Assembly: GCF_029227915.1 (NCBI RefSeq)
Contig: NC_079881.1
Coordinates: 26,451,501 to 26,515,500 of the forward strand
Direction of reading: 5' to 3'
Length of the DNA stretch: 64,000 bases
Origin: Hydractinia symbiolongicarpus
Lineage: Eukaryota > Cnidaria > Hydrozoa > Anthoathecata > Hydractiniidae
Part shown: positions 37,660 to 50,340 of the stretch, in pieces
Layout: every line of letters begins with the position of its first letter
How positions within the stretch are numbered: position 1 is the first letter of the stretch
Made by a program: the position numbers and the translations under genes
Notes under the pieces: model-generated
Told to the model about the DNA's origin: nothing
Database searches by the model: none
What the model saw: only the letters and a program-made list of their open reading frames with translations

Positions 37660-39194
37660 AACGATTTTTTATATTATTTTTTCACCACTAAAACGCATGA
37701 GACTTGTAGTTTTCAAAAATGATTTCATTTTTGATGGGACGCTGAATAAAAGAAGTTTAATCACCGGCAAACGAAAACCCGCGATTTCCCGTAAATCCCG
37801 GACTCGGCCCGTATAATCAAAAGTATACAAAGAAAGTACCCAGGGAGTAAACTCATTTCCCGAACGATTTTTTAAATTATTTTTTCACCACTAAAACGCA
37901 TGAGACTTGTAGTTTTCAAAAATGTTTTCATTTTTGATGAGACGACTAATGAAAGAGGTTTAATCGCTGGCAAACGAAAACCTGCGATTTCCCGTAAATC
38001 CCGGGCTTGGCCCGTATAGTCGAATGTATACAAAGAAAAAGCCCTGTGAGTAAACTCATTTCCAGAACGATTTTTTAAATTAGTTTTTCACCACTAAAAC
38101 GCATAACACTTGTAGTTTTCAAAAATGTTTTCATTTTTGATGAGACGCTGAATAAAAGAAGTTTAATCGCCGGCAAACGAAAACCCGCGATTTCCCGTAA
38201 ATCCCGGGCTTGGCCCGTATATTCAAAAGTATACAAAGAAAGTACACAGGGAGTAAACTCATTTCCCGAACGATTTTTTAAATTTTTTTTTTCACAACTA
38301 AAACGCATGAGACTTGTAGTTTCCAAACTTGTTTTCATTTTTGATGAGACGCTGAATAAAACAAGTTTAATCGCCGGCAAACGAAAACCCGCGATTTCCC
38401 GTAAATCCCAGGCTTGGCCCGTATAGTTGAATGTATATAAAGAAAGTACCCAAGGAGTAAACTCATTTCCCGAACGATTTTTTAAATTCTTTTTTCACCA
38501 CTAAAACGTATGAGACTTGTAGTTTTCAAAAATGTTTTCATTTTTGATGAGACGCTTAATGAAAGAGGTTTAATCGCCGGCAAACGAAAACCAGCGATTT
38601 CCCCTGAATTCCGGGCTTGGCCCGTGTAGTCGAATGTATACAAAGAAAGTACCCAGGGAGTAAACTCATTTCCCGAGTGATTTTTAAAATTTATTTTCAC
38701 CACTAAAACGCATGAGACTTGTAGTTTTCACAAATGTTTTCATTTTTGATGAGACGCTTCATGAAAGAGGTTTAATCACCGGCAAACGAAAACCCGCGAT
38801 TTCCTGCCAATCCCGGGATTGGCCCGTGTAGTCGAATGTATACAAAGAAAGTACCCTGTGAGTAAACTCATTTCCAGAACGATTTTTTAAATTACTTTTT
38901 CACCACTAAAAAGCATAAGACTTGTAGTTTTTAAAAATATTTTCATTTTTGATGAGACGTTGAATAAAAGAAGTTTAATCGCCGGCAAACGAAAACCCGC
39001 GATTTCCCGTAAATCCCGGGCTTGGCCCGTATAGTCGAAAGTATACAAAGAAAGTAACCTGTGAGTAATCTCATTTCCCGAAAGATTTTTTATATTATTT
39101 TTTCACCACTAAAACGCATGAGACTTGTAGTTTTCAAAAATGTTTTCATTTTTGATGGGACGCTGAATAAAAGAAGTTTAATCGCCGGCAAACG
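37660..39194 (+). repeat. Uninterrupted duplicate of the block that received the element
   Basis: Matches 33.05-35.33 kb with the 751-bp insertion plus target duplication missing. Shared rare marks include AATCACCGGC, TTTCCAAACTTG, AAAACAAGTTTAA, CCCCTGAATTCCGGGC, CCCGAGTGATTTTTAAAA and AAAAGCATAAGAC. The offset is 4609 on the left of the insertion point and 3858 on the right. A further relative of the right part is at 42.01-42.80 kb. Confidence 0.87.
38367..38370. other. Empty site corresponding to the element insertion (TTAA)
   Basis: AAAACAAGTTTAATCGCCGG is intact here, whereas its duplicate is split at TTAA by the 747-bp element. The AAAACAAG mark is otherwise unusual (most units read AAAAGAAG), which supports this pairing of sites. 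Confidence 0.88.
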
Positions 39195-40721
39195 AAAACC
39201 CGCGATTTCCCTCAAATCCCCGGCTTGGCCTGTGTAGTCGAATGTATACAAAGAAAGTACCCTGTGAGTAAACTCATTTCCAGAACGATTTTTTAAATTA
39301 TTTTTTCACCACTAAAACGCATAAGACTAGTAGTTTTCAAAAATGTTCTCATTTTTGATGAGACGCTGAATAAAAGAAGTTTAATCGCCGGCAAACGAAA
39401 ACCCGCGATTTTCCGTAAATCCCGGGCTTGGCCTGTATAGTCGAAAGTATACAAAAAAGTACCCTGTGAGTAAACTCATTTCCCGAAAGATTTTTTAAAT
39501 TATTTTTTCACCACTAAAACGCATGAGACTTGTAGTTTTCAAACTTGTTTTCATTTTTGATGAGACGCTGAATAAAAGAAGTTTAATCGCCGGCAAACGA
39601 AAACCCGCGATTTCCCGTAAATCCCGGGCTTGGTCCGTATAGTTGAATGTATATAAAGAAAGTACCCAAGGAGTAAACTGATTTCCCGAACGATTTTTTA
39701 AATTATTTCTGCACCACTAGAACGAATGAGACTTGTAGTTTTCAAAAATGTTTTCATTTTTAATGAGACGCGTAATGAAAGAGGTTTAATCGCCGGCAAA
39801 CGAAAACCCGCGATTTCCCGTAAATCCCGGGCTTGTCCCGCATAGCCGAATGTATACAAAGAAAGTACCCTGTGAGTAAACTCATTTCCAGAACGATTTT
39901 TTAAATTATCTTTTCACCACTTAATCGCATGAGACTTGCAGTTTTCAAAAATGATTTCATTTTTGATGAGACGCTTAATGAAAGAGGTTTAATTGCTGGC
40001 AAACGAAAACCCGCGATTTCCCTCAAATCCCCGGCTTGGCCCGTGTAGTCGAATGTATACAAAGAAAGTACCCTGTGAGTAAACTCATTTCCAGAACGAT
40101 TTTTTAAATTATTTTTTCACCACTAAAACGCATAAGACTAGTAGTTTTCAAAAATGTTCTCATTTTTGATGAGACGCTGAATAAAAGAAGTTTAATCGCC
40201 GGCAAACGAAAACCCGCGATTTTCCGTAAATCCCGGGCTTGGCCTGTATAGTCGAAAGTATACAAAAAAGTACCCTGTGAGTAAACTCATTTCCCGAAAG
40301 ATTTTTTAAATTATTTTTTCACCACTAAAACGCATGAGACTTGTAGTTTTCAAACTTGTTTTCATTTTTGATGAGACGCTGAATAAAAGAAGTTTAATCG
40401 CCGGCAAACGAAAACCCGCGATTTCCTGTAAATCCCGGGCTTGGCCCGTATAGTTGAATGTATATAAAGAAAGTAGCCAAGGAGTAAACTGATTTCCCGA
40501 ACGATTTTTCAAATTATTTCTGCACCACTAGAACGAATGAGACTTGTAGTTTTCAAAAATGTTTTCATTTTTAATGAGACGCGTAATGAAAGAGGTTTAA
40601 TCACCGGCAAACGAAAACCCGCGATTTCCCGTAAATCCCGGGCTTGTCCCGCATAGTCGAATGTATACAAAGAAAGTACCCTGTGAGTAAACTCATTTCC
40701 AGAACGATTTTTTAAATTATT
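39195..40721 (+). repeat. 4-monomer higher-order unit, 811 bp, about 1.9 copies
   Basis: CTCAAATCCCCGGCTTGG at 39211 recurs at 40022 (811 bp). Shared marks in the following units are AGACTAGTAGTTTTC, ATGTTCTCATTTTTG, GATTTTCCGTAAATCC, TATACAAAAAAGTACC and CATAGYCGAATG after a type H unit. Copy 1 begins about 39195 and copy 2 about 40006, ending near 40721 where the copies differ. A third relative begins at 43470. Confidence 0.82.
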
Positions 40722-43639
40722 TTTTCACCACTAAAACGCATGAGACTTGTAGTTTTCAAGAATGTTTTCATTTTTGATGAGACGCTGAATAAAAGAAGTT
40801 TAATCGCCGGCAAACGAAAACCTGCGATTTCCCGTTAATCCCGGACTCGGCCTGTAAAGTCAAAAGTATACAAAAAAAGTACCCAGGAAGTAAATTCATT
40901 TCCCGAACGATTTTTTAAATTATTATTTCACCACTAAAGCCCATGGCTCTTGTAGTTTTTAAAATTGTTTTCATTTTTGATTAGACGCTGAATAAAAGAA
41001 GTTTAATCGCCGGCAAACGAAAACCCGCGACTTCCCGTAACTCCCGGACTCGGCCCGTATAGTCAAAAGTATACAAAGAAAGTACCCAGGGAGTAAACTC
41101 ATTTCCCGAACGATTTTTCAAATTATTTCTGCACCACTAGAACGAATGAGACTTGTAGTTTTCAAAAATGTTTTCATTTTTAATGAGACGCTTAATGAAA
41201 GAGGTTTAATCGCCGGCAAACAAAAACCCGCGATTTCCCGTAAATCCCGGGCTTGTCCCGTATAGTCGAATATATACAAAGAAAGTACCCTGTGAGTAAA
41301 CTCATTTCCAGAACGATTTTTTAAATTATCTTTTCACCACTAAATCGCATGAGACTTGTAGTTTTCAAAAATGTTTTTATTTTTGATGTGACGCTGAATA
41401 AAAGATGTTTAATCGCCGGCAAACGAAAACCCGCGATTTCCCGTAAATCCCGGCTTGTCCCGTATAGTCGAATGTATACAAAGAAAGTACCCTGTGAGTA
41501 AACTCATTTCCAGAACGATTTTTTAAATTATCTTTTCACCACTAAATCGCATGAGACTTGTAGTTTTCAAAAATGTTTTCATTTTTTATGAGACGCTGAA
41601 TAAAAGAAGTTTAATCGCCGGCAAACGAAAACCTGCGATTTCCCGTAAATCCCAGACTCGGCCCGTATAGTCAAAAGTATACAAAGAAAGCACCCAGCGA
41701 GTAAACTCATTTCCCGAACGATTTTTTAAATTATTTTTTCACCACTAAAACGCATGAGACTTGTAGTTTTCAAAAATGTTTTCATTTTTGATCAGACGCT
41801 GAATAAAAGAAGTTTAATCGCCGGCAAAGGAAAACTTGCGATTTCCCCTTAATCCTGGACTCGGCTTGTAAAGTCAAAAGTATACAAAAAAAGTACCCAG
41901 GAAGTAAACTCATTTCCCGTACGATTTTTTAAATTATTATTTCACCACTAAAGCCCATGAGACTTGTAGTTTTTAAAATTGTTTTCATTTTTGATTAGAC
42001 GCTGAATAAAAAAAGTTTAATCGCCGGCAAACGAAAACCAGCGATTTCCCCTGAATTCCGGGCTTGGCCCTTGTAGTCGAATGTATACAAAGAAAGTACC
42101 CAGGGAGTAAACTCATTTCCCGAGTGATTTTTAAAATTTTTTTTCACCACTAAAACGCATGAGACTTGTAGTTTTCAAAAATGTTTTCATTTTTGATGAG
42201 ACGCTTCATGAAAGAGGTTTAATCGCCGGCAAACGAAAACCCGCGATTTCCCGCCAATCCCGGGATTGGCCCGTGTAGTCGAATGTATACAAAGAAAGTA
42301 CCCTGTGAGTAAACTCATTTCCAGAACGATTTTTTAAATTATTTTTTCACCACTAAAAAGCATAAGACTTGTAGTTTTTAAAAATATTTTCATTTTTGAT
42401 GAGACGCTGAATAAAAGAAGTTTAATCGCCGGCAAACGAAAACCCGCGATTTCCCGTAAATCCCGGGCTTGGCCCGTATAGTCGAAAGTATACAAAGAAA
42501 GTACCCTGTGAGTAATCTCATTTCCCGAAAGATTTTTTATATTATTTTTTCACCACTAAAACGCATGAGACTTGTAGTTTTCAAAAATGTTTTCATTTTT
42601 GATGGGACGCTGAATAAAAAAAGTTTAATCGCCGGCAAACTAAAACCCACGATTTCCAGCAAATCCCCGGCTTGGCCCGTGTAGTCGAATGTATACAAAG
42701 AAAGTACCCTGTGAGTAAACTCATTTACAGAACGATTTTTTAAATTATTTTTTCACCACTAAAACGCATAAGACTTATAGTTTTCAAAAATGTTTTCATT
42801 TTTTGATGAGACGCTGAATAAAAGAAGTTTAATCGCCGGCAAACGAAAACCCGCGATTTCCCGTAAATCCCGGGCTTGGCCCGTGTAGTCGAAAGTATAC
42901 AAAAAAAGTACCCTGTGAGTAAACTCATTTCCCGAAAGATTTTTTAAATTATTTTTTCACCACTAAAACGCATGAGACTTGTAGTTTTCAAACTTGTTTT
43001 CATTTTTAATGAGACGCTGAATAAAAGAAGTTTAATCGCCGGCAAACGAAAACCCGCGATTTCCCGTAAATCCCGGGCTTGGTCCGTATAGTTGAATGTA
43101 TATAAAGAAAGTACCCAAGGAGTAAACTGATTTCCCGAACGATTTTTCAAATTATTTCTGCACCACTAGAACGAATTAGACTTGTAGTTTTCAAAAATGT
43201 TTTCATTTTTAATGAGACGCGTAATGAAAGAGGTTTAATCACCGGCAAACGAAAACCCGCGATTTCCCGTAAATCCCCGGCTTGTCCCGCATAGCCGAAT
43301 GTATACAAAGAATGTACCCTGTGAGTAAACTCATTTCCAGAACTATTTGTAAATTATCTTTTCACCACTTAATCGCATGAGACTTGTAGTTTTTAAAAAT
43401 GATTTCATTTTTGATGAGACGCTTAATGAAAGAGGTTTAATCGCCGGCAAACGAAAACCCGCGATTTCCCTCAAATCCCCGGCTTGGCCCGTGTAGTCGA
43501 ATGTATACAAAGAAAGTACCCTGTGAGTAAACTCATTTCCAGAACGATTTTTTAAATTATTTTTTCACCACTAAAACGCATAAGACTAGTAGTTTTCAAA
43601 AATGTTCTCGATTTTGATGAGACGCTGAATAAAAGAAGT
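40722..43639 (+). repeat. Satellite segment with two long-range relatives
   Basis: 39.96-41.77 kb matches 43.41-45.2 kb at an offset of 3448-3449, with shared TTCAAGAATG, AATATATACAAAG and AAAGATGTTTAATC. 42.01-42.80 kb matches 38.57-39.35 kb. The sequence around 42.74-43.5 kb repeats at an 811-bp step into 43.55-44.3 kb. Private changes include CCATGGCTCTTGTAG near 40.95 kb and GAACTATTTGTAAATT near 43.34 kb. Only satellite was seen. Confidence 0.75.
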
Positions 43640-46600
43640 TTAATCGCCGGCAAACGAAAACCCGCGATTTTCCGTAAATCCCGGGCTTGGCCCGTATAGT
43701 CGAAAGTATACAAAAAAAGTACCCTGTGAGTAAACTCATTTCCCGAAAGATTTTTTAAATTATTTTTTCACCACTAAAACGCATGAGACTTGTAGTTTTC
43801 AAACTTGTTTTCATTTTTGATGAGACGCTGAATAAAAGAAGTTTAATCGCCGGCAAACGAAAACCCGCGATTTCCCGTAAATCCCGGGCTTGGCCCGTAT
43901 AGTTGAATGTATATAAAGAAAGTACCCAAGGAGTAAACTGATTTCCCGAACGATTTTTCAAATTATTTCTGCACCACTAGAACGAATGAGACTGGTAGTT
44001 TTAAAAAATGTTTTCATTTTTAATGAGACGCGTAATGAAAGAGGTTTAATCGCCGGCAAACGAAAACCCGCGATTTCCCGTAAATCCCGGGCTTGTCCCG
44101 CATAGTCGAATGTATACAAAGAAAGTACCCTGTGAGTAAACTCATTTCCAGAACGATTTTTTAAATTATTTTTTCACCACTAAAACGCATGAGACTTGTA
44201 GTTTTCAAGAATGTTTTCATTTTTGATGAGACGCTGAATAAAAGAAGTTTAATCGCCGGCAAACGAAAACCTGCGATTTCCCGTTAATCCCGGACTCGGC
44301 CTGTAAAGTCAAAAGTATACAAAAAAAGTACCCAGGAAGTAAATTCATTTCCCGAACGATTTTTTAAATTATTATTTCACCACTAAAGCCCATGAGACTT
44401 GTAGTTTTTAAAATTGTTTTCATTTTTGATTAGACGCTGAATAAAAGAAGTTTAATCGCCGGCAAACGAAAACCCGCGACTTCCCGTAACTCCCGGACTC
44501 GGCCCGTATAGTCAAAAGTATACAAAGAAAGTACCCAGGGAGTAAACTCATTTCCCGAACGATTTTTTAAATTATTTCTGCACCACTAGAACGAATGAGA
44601 CTTGTAGTTTTCAAAAATGTTTTCATTTTTAATGAGACGCTTAATGAAAGAGGTTTAATCGCCGGCAAACAAAAACCCGCGATTTCCCGTAAATCCCGGG
44701 CTTGTCCCGTATAGTCGAATATATACAAAGAAAGTACCCTGTGAGTAAACTCATTTCCAGAACGATTTTTTAAATTATCTTTTCACCACTAAATCGCATG
44801 AGACTTGTAGTTTTCAAAAATGTTTTTATTTTTGATGAGACGCTGAATAAAAGATGTTTAATCGCCGGCAAACGAAAACCCGCGATTTCCCGTAAATCCC
44901 GGCTTGTCCCGTATAGTCGAATGTATACAAAGAAAGTACCCTGTGAGTAAACTCATTTCCAGATCGATTTTTTAAATTATATTTTCACCACTAAATCGCA
45001 TGAGACTTGTAGTTTTCAAAAATGTTTTCATTTTTGATGAGACGCTGAATAAAAGAAGTTTAATCGCCGGCAAACGAAAACCTGCGATTTCCCGTAAATC
45101 CCAGACTCGGCCCGTATAGTCAAAAGTATACAAAGAAAGCACCAAGGGAGTAAACTCATTTCCCGAACGATTTTTTAAATTATTTTTTCACCACTAAAAC
45201 GCATGAGACTTGTAGTTTTCAAAAATGTTTTCATTTTTGATCAGACGCTGAATAAAAAAAGTTTAATCGCCGGCAAACGAAAACCTGCGATTTCCCGTAA
45301 ATCTCAGACTCGGCCCGTATAGTCAAAAGTATACAAAGAAAGCACCCAGGGAGTAAACTCATTTCCCGAACGATTTTTTAAATTATTTTTTCACCACTAA
45401 AACGCATGAGACTTGTAGTTTTCAAAAATGTTTTCATTTTTGATCAGACGCTGAATAAAAGAAGTTTAATCGCCGGCAAACGAAAACCCGCGATTTGCCG
45501 TAAATCCCGGGCTTGGCCCGTATAGTCGAAAGTATACAAAAAAAGTACCCTGTGAGTAAACTCATTTCCCGAAAGAATTTTTAAATTATTTTTTCACCAC
45601 TAAAACGCATGAGACTTGTAGTTTTCAAACTTGTTTTCATTTTTGATGAGACGCTGAATAAAAGAAGTTTAATCGCCGGCAAACGAAAACCCGCGATTTC
45701 CCGTAAATCCCGGGCTTGGCCCGTATAGTTGAATGTATATAAAGAAAGTACCCAAGGAGTAAACTGATTTCCCGAACGATTTTTCAAATTATTTCTGCAC
45801 CACTAGAACGAATGAGACTGGTAGTTTTCAAAAATGTTTTCATTTTTAATGAGACGCGTAATGAAAGAGGTTTAATCGCCGGCAAACGAAAACCCGCGAT
45901 TTCCCGTAAATCCCGGGCTTGTCCCGCATAGTCGAATGTATACAAAGAAAGTACCCTGTGAGTAAACTCATTTCCAGAACGATTTTTTAAATTATTTTTT
46001 CACCACTAAAACGCATGAGACTTGTAGTTTTCAAGAATGTTTTCATTTTTGATGAGACGCTGAATAAAAGAAGTTTAATCGCCGGCAAACGAAAACCTGC
46101 GATTTCCCGTTAATCCCGGACTCGGCCTGTAAAGTCAAAAGTATACAAAAAAAGTACCCAGGAAGTAAATTCATTTCCCGAACGATTTTTTAAATTATTA
46201 TTTCACCACTAAAGCCCATGAGACTTGTAGTTTTTAAAATTGTTTTCATTTTTGATTAGACGCTGAATAAAAGAAGTTTAATCGCCGGCAAACGAAAACC
46301 CGCGACTTCCCGTAACTCCCGGACTCGGCCCGTATAGTCAAAAGTATACAAAGAAAGTACCCAGGGAGTAAACTCATTTCCCGAACGATTTTTTAAATTA
46401 TTTCTGCACCACTAGAACGAATGAGACTTGTAGTTTTCAAAAATGTTTTCATTTTTAATGAGACGCTTAATGAAAGAGGTTTAATCGCCGGCAAACAAAA
46501 ACCCGCGATTTCCCGTAAATCCCGGGCTTGTCCCGTATAGTCGAATATATACAAAGAAAGTACCCTGTGAGTAAACTCATTTCCAGAACGATTTTTTAAA

Positions 46601-47290
46601 TTATCTTTTCACCACTAAATCGCATGAGACTTGTAGTTTTCAAAAATGTTTTTATTTTTGATGAGACGCTGAATAAAAGATGTTTAATCGCCGGCAAACG
46701 AAAACCCGCGATTTCCCGTAAATCCCGGCTTGTCCCGTATAGTCGAATGTATACAAAGAAAGTACCCTGTGAGTAAACTCATTTCCAGAACGATTTTTTA
46801 AATTATCTTTTCACCACTAAATCGCATGAGACTTGTAGTTTTCAAAAATGTTTTCATTTTTGATGAGACGCTGAATAAAAGAAGTTTAATCGCCGGCAAA
46901 CGAAAACCTGCGATTTCCCGTAAATCCCAGACTCGGCCCGTATAGTCAAAAGTATACAAAGAAAGCACCAAGGGAGTGAACTCATTTCCCGAACGATTTT
47001 TTAAATTATTTTTTCACCACTAAAACGCATGAGACTTGTAGTTTTCAAAAATGTTTTCATTTTTGATCAGACGCTGAATAAAAAAAGTTTAATCGCCGGC
47101 AAACGAAAACCTGCGATTTCCCGTAAATCTCAGACTCAGCCCGTATAGTCAAAAGTATACAAAGAAAGCACCCAGGGAGTAAACTCATTTCCCGAACGAT
47201 TTTTTAAATTATTTTTTCACCACTAAAACGTATGAGACTTGTAGTTTTCAAAAATGTTTTCATTTTTGATCAGACGCTGAATAAAAGAAG
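43640..47290 (+). repeat. 9-monomer tandem duplication, 1826 bp, two copies
   Basis: Copy 1 is about 43640-45465 and copy 2 about 45466-47290. Units at 43755 and 45581 are 1826 bp apart, as are TTCAAGAATG (44.2/46.0 kb), AATATATACAAAG, AAAGATGTTTAATC and the ATCAGACGCTG units. Small differences exist (GGGAGTAAAC versus GGGAGTGAAC near 45.15/46.98 kb, and AAACGCATG versus AAACGTATG near 45.40/47.23 kb). Confidence 0.87.
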
Positions 47291-48269
47291 TTTAATCGCC
47301 GGCAAACGAAAACCCGCGATTTCCCGTAAATCCCGGGCTTGGCCCGTATAGTTGAATGTATATAAAGAAAGTACCCAAGGAGTAAACTGATTTCCCGAAC
47401 GATTTTTCAAATTATTTCTGCACCACTAGAACGAATGAGACTGGTAGTTTTCAAAAATGTTTTCATTCTTAATGAGACGCGTAATGAAAGAGGTTTAATC
47501 GCCGGCAAACCAAAACCCGCCATTTCCCGTAAACCCCGGACTCGGCCCGTATAATCAAAAGTATACAAAGAAAGTACCCAGGGAGTAAACTCATTTCCCG
47601 AACGATTTTTTAAATTATTTTTTCACCACTTAAACGCATGGGACTTGTAGTTTTCAAAAATGTTTTCATTTTTGATGAGACGCTGAATAAAAGAAGTTTA
47701 ATCGCCGGCAAACGAAAACCTGAGATTTCCCGTAAATCCCGGACTCGGCCCGTATAGTCAAAAAAATACAAAGAAAGTACCCAGGGTGTAAACTCATTTC
47801 CCGAACGATTTTTTAAATTATTATTTCACCACTAAAACGCATGAGACCTGTAGTTTTCAAAAATGTTTTCATTTTTAATGGGACGCTGAATAAAAGAAGT
47901 TTAATCGCCGGCAAACGAAAACCCGCGATTTCCCGTAAATCCCAGACTCGGCCCGTATAGTCAAAAGTGTACAAAGAAAGTACCCAGGGAGTAAACTCAT
48001 TTTCCGAACGATTTTTTAAATTAATTTTTCACCACTAAAACGCATGAGACTTGTAGTTTTCAAAAATGTTTTCATTTTTGATGAGACGCTGAATAAAAGA
48101 AGTTTAATCGCCGGCGAACGAAAACCTGAGAATTCCCGTAAATCCCGGACTCGGCCCGTATAGTCAAAAGTATACAAAGAAAGTACCCAGGGTGTAAACT
48201 CATTTCCCGAACGATTTTTTAAATTATTATTTCACCACTAAAGCCCATGAGACTTGCAGTTTTTAAAAA
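47291..48269 (+). repeat. Satellite segment related to 50.7-51.3 kb
   Basis: Contains the last recognised type H unit of the window (near 47.41 kb). It passes into units with CCTGAGATTTCCCG and TTTAATGGGACGCTG that recur at an offset of 3199 (47721/50920). The change of type here marks the boundary between the central and the right-hand repertoire of monomers. Confidence 0.73.
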
Positions 48270-50340
48270 TGTTTTCATTTTTGATGAGACGCTGAATAAA
48301 AGAAGTTTAATCGCCGGCAAACGAAAACCTGCGACTTCTCGTAAATCCCGGACTCGGCCCGTATAGTCAAAAGTATACAAAGAAAGTACCCAGGGATTAA
48401 AATCATTTCCCGAACGATTTTTTAAATTATTTTTTCACCACTAAAACGCATGAGACTTGTAGTTTTCAGAAATATTTTCATTTTTGATGAGACGCTTAAT
48501 GAAAGAAGTTTAATCGCCGGCGAACGAAAACCTGAGAATTCCCGTAAATCCCGGACTCGGCCCGTATAGTCAAAAGTATACAAAGAAAGTACCCAGGGAG
48601 TAAACTCATTTCCCGAAAGATATTTTAAGATTTTTTTCACCACTAAAACGCATGAGACTTGTAGTTTTCAAAAATGTTTTCATTTTTGATGAGACGCTTA
48701 ATGAAAGAGGTTTAATCACCGGCAAACGAAAACCCGCGATTTTCCGTAAATCCCGGGCTTGGCCGTATAGTCGAATGTAAACAAAGAAAGTACCCTGTGA
48801 GTAAACTCATTTCCAAAACGATTTTTTAAATTATCTTTTCACCACTAAAACGCATGAGACTTGTAGTTTTCAAAAATGTTTTTATTTTTGATGAGACGCT
48901 GAATAAAAGAAGTTTAATCGCCGGCAAACAAAAACCCGCCATTTCCCGTAAACCCCGGACTCGGCCCGTATAATCAAAAGTATACAAAGAAAGTACCCAG
49001 GGAGTAAACTCATTTCCCGAACGATTTTTTAAATTATTTTTTCACCACTTAAACGCATGAGACTTGTAGTTTTCAAAAATGTTTTCATTTTTGATGAGAC
49101 GCTGAATAAAAGAAGTTTAATCGCCGGCAAACGAAAACCTGCGACTTCTCGTAAATCCCGGACTCGGCCCGTATAGTCAAAAGTATACAAAGAAAGTACC
49201 CAGGGAGTAAAATCATTTCCCGAACGATTTTTTAAATTATTTTTTCACCACTAAAACGCATGAGACTTGTACTTTTCAGAAATATTTTCATTTTTGATGA
49301 GACGCTTAATGAAAGTGGTTTAATCGCCGGCAAACGAAAACCAGCAATTTCCCCTAAATCCCGGGCTTGGCCCGTGTAGTCGAATGTATACAAAGAAAGT
49401 ACCCAGGGAGTAAACTCATTTCCCGAAAGATATTTTAAGATTTTTTTCACCACTAAAACGCATGAGACTTGTAGTTTTCAAAAATGTTTTTATTTTTGAT
49501 GAGACGCTGAATAAAAGAAGTTTAATCGCCGGCAAACGAAAACCCGCGATTTTCCGTAAATCCCGGGCTTGGCCGTATAGTCGAATGTAAACAAAGAAAG
49601 TACCCTGTGAGTAAACTCATTTCCAAAACGATTTTTTAAACTATCTTTTCACCACTAAAACGCATGAGACTTGTAGTTTTCAAAAATGTTTTTATTTTTG
49701 ATGAGACGCTGAATAAAAGAAGTTTAATCGCCGGCAAACAAAAACCCGCCATTTCCCGTAAACCCCGGACTCGGCCCGTATAATCAAAAGTATACAAAGA
49801 AAGTACCCAGGGAGTAAACTCATTTCCCGAACGATTTTTTAAATTATTTTTTCACCACTTAAACGCATGAGACTTGTAGTTTTCAAAAATGTTTTCATTT
49901 TTGATGAGACGCTGAATAAAAGAAGTTTAATCGCCGGCAAACGAAAACCTGCGACTTCTCGTAAATCCCGGACTCGGCCCGTATAGTCAAAAGTATACAA
50001 AGAAAGTACCCAGGGAGTAAAATCATTTCCCGAACGATTTTTTAAATTATTTTTTCACCACTAAAACGCATGAGACTTGTAGTTTTCAGAAATATTTTCA
50101 TTTTTGATGAGACGCTTAATGAAAGTGGTTTAATCGCCGGCAAACGAAAACCAGCAATTTCCCCTAAATCCCGGGCTTGGCCCGTGTAGTCGAATGTATA
50201 CAAAGAAAGTACCCAGGGAGTAAACTCATTTCCCGAAAGATATTTTAAGATTTTTTTCACCACTAAAACGCATGAGACTTGTAGTTTTCAAAAATGTTTT
50301 CATTTTTGATGAGACGCTGAATAAAAGAAGTTTAATCGCC
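48270..50340 (+). repeat. 4-monomer higher-order repeat, 810 bp, about 2.5 copies
   Basis: Units at 48422, 49232 and 50042 are 810 bp apart. Shared marks are GCGACTTCTCGTAAATCC, CAGAAATATTTTC, CGAAAGATATTTTAAGATT and CTTGGCCGTATAGTCG (one C lost). Copy 1 is about 48270-49079, copy 2 about 49080-49889 and partial copy 3 about 49890-50300. Copy 1 differs by a short patch at about 48505-48575 that matches another unit near 48.1 kb. Confidence 0.85.
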
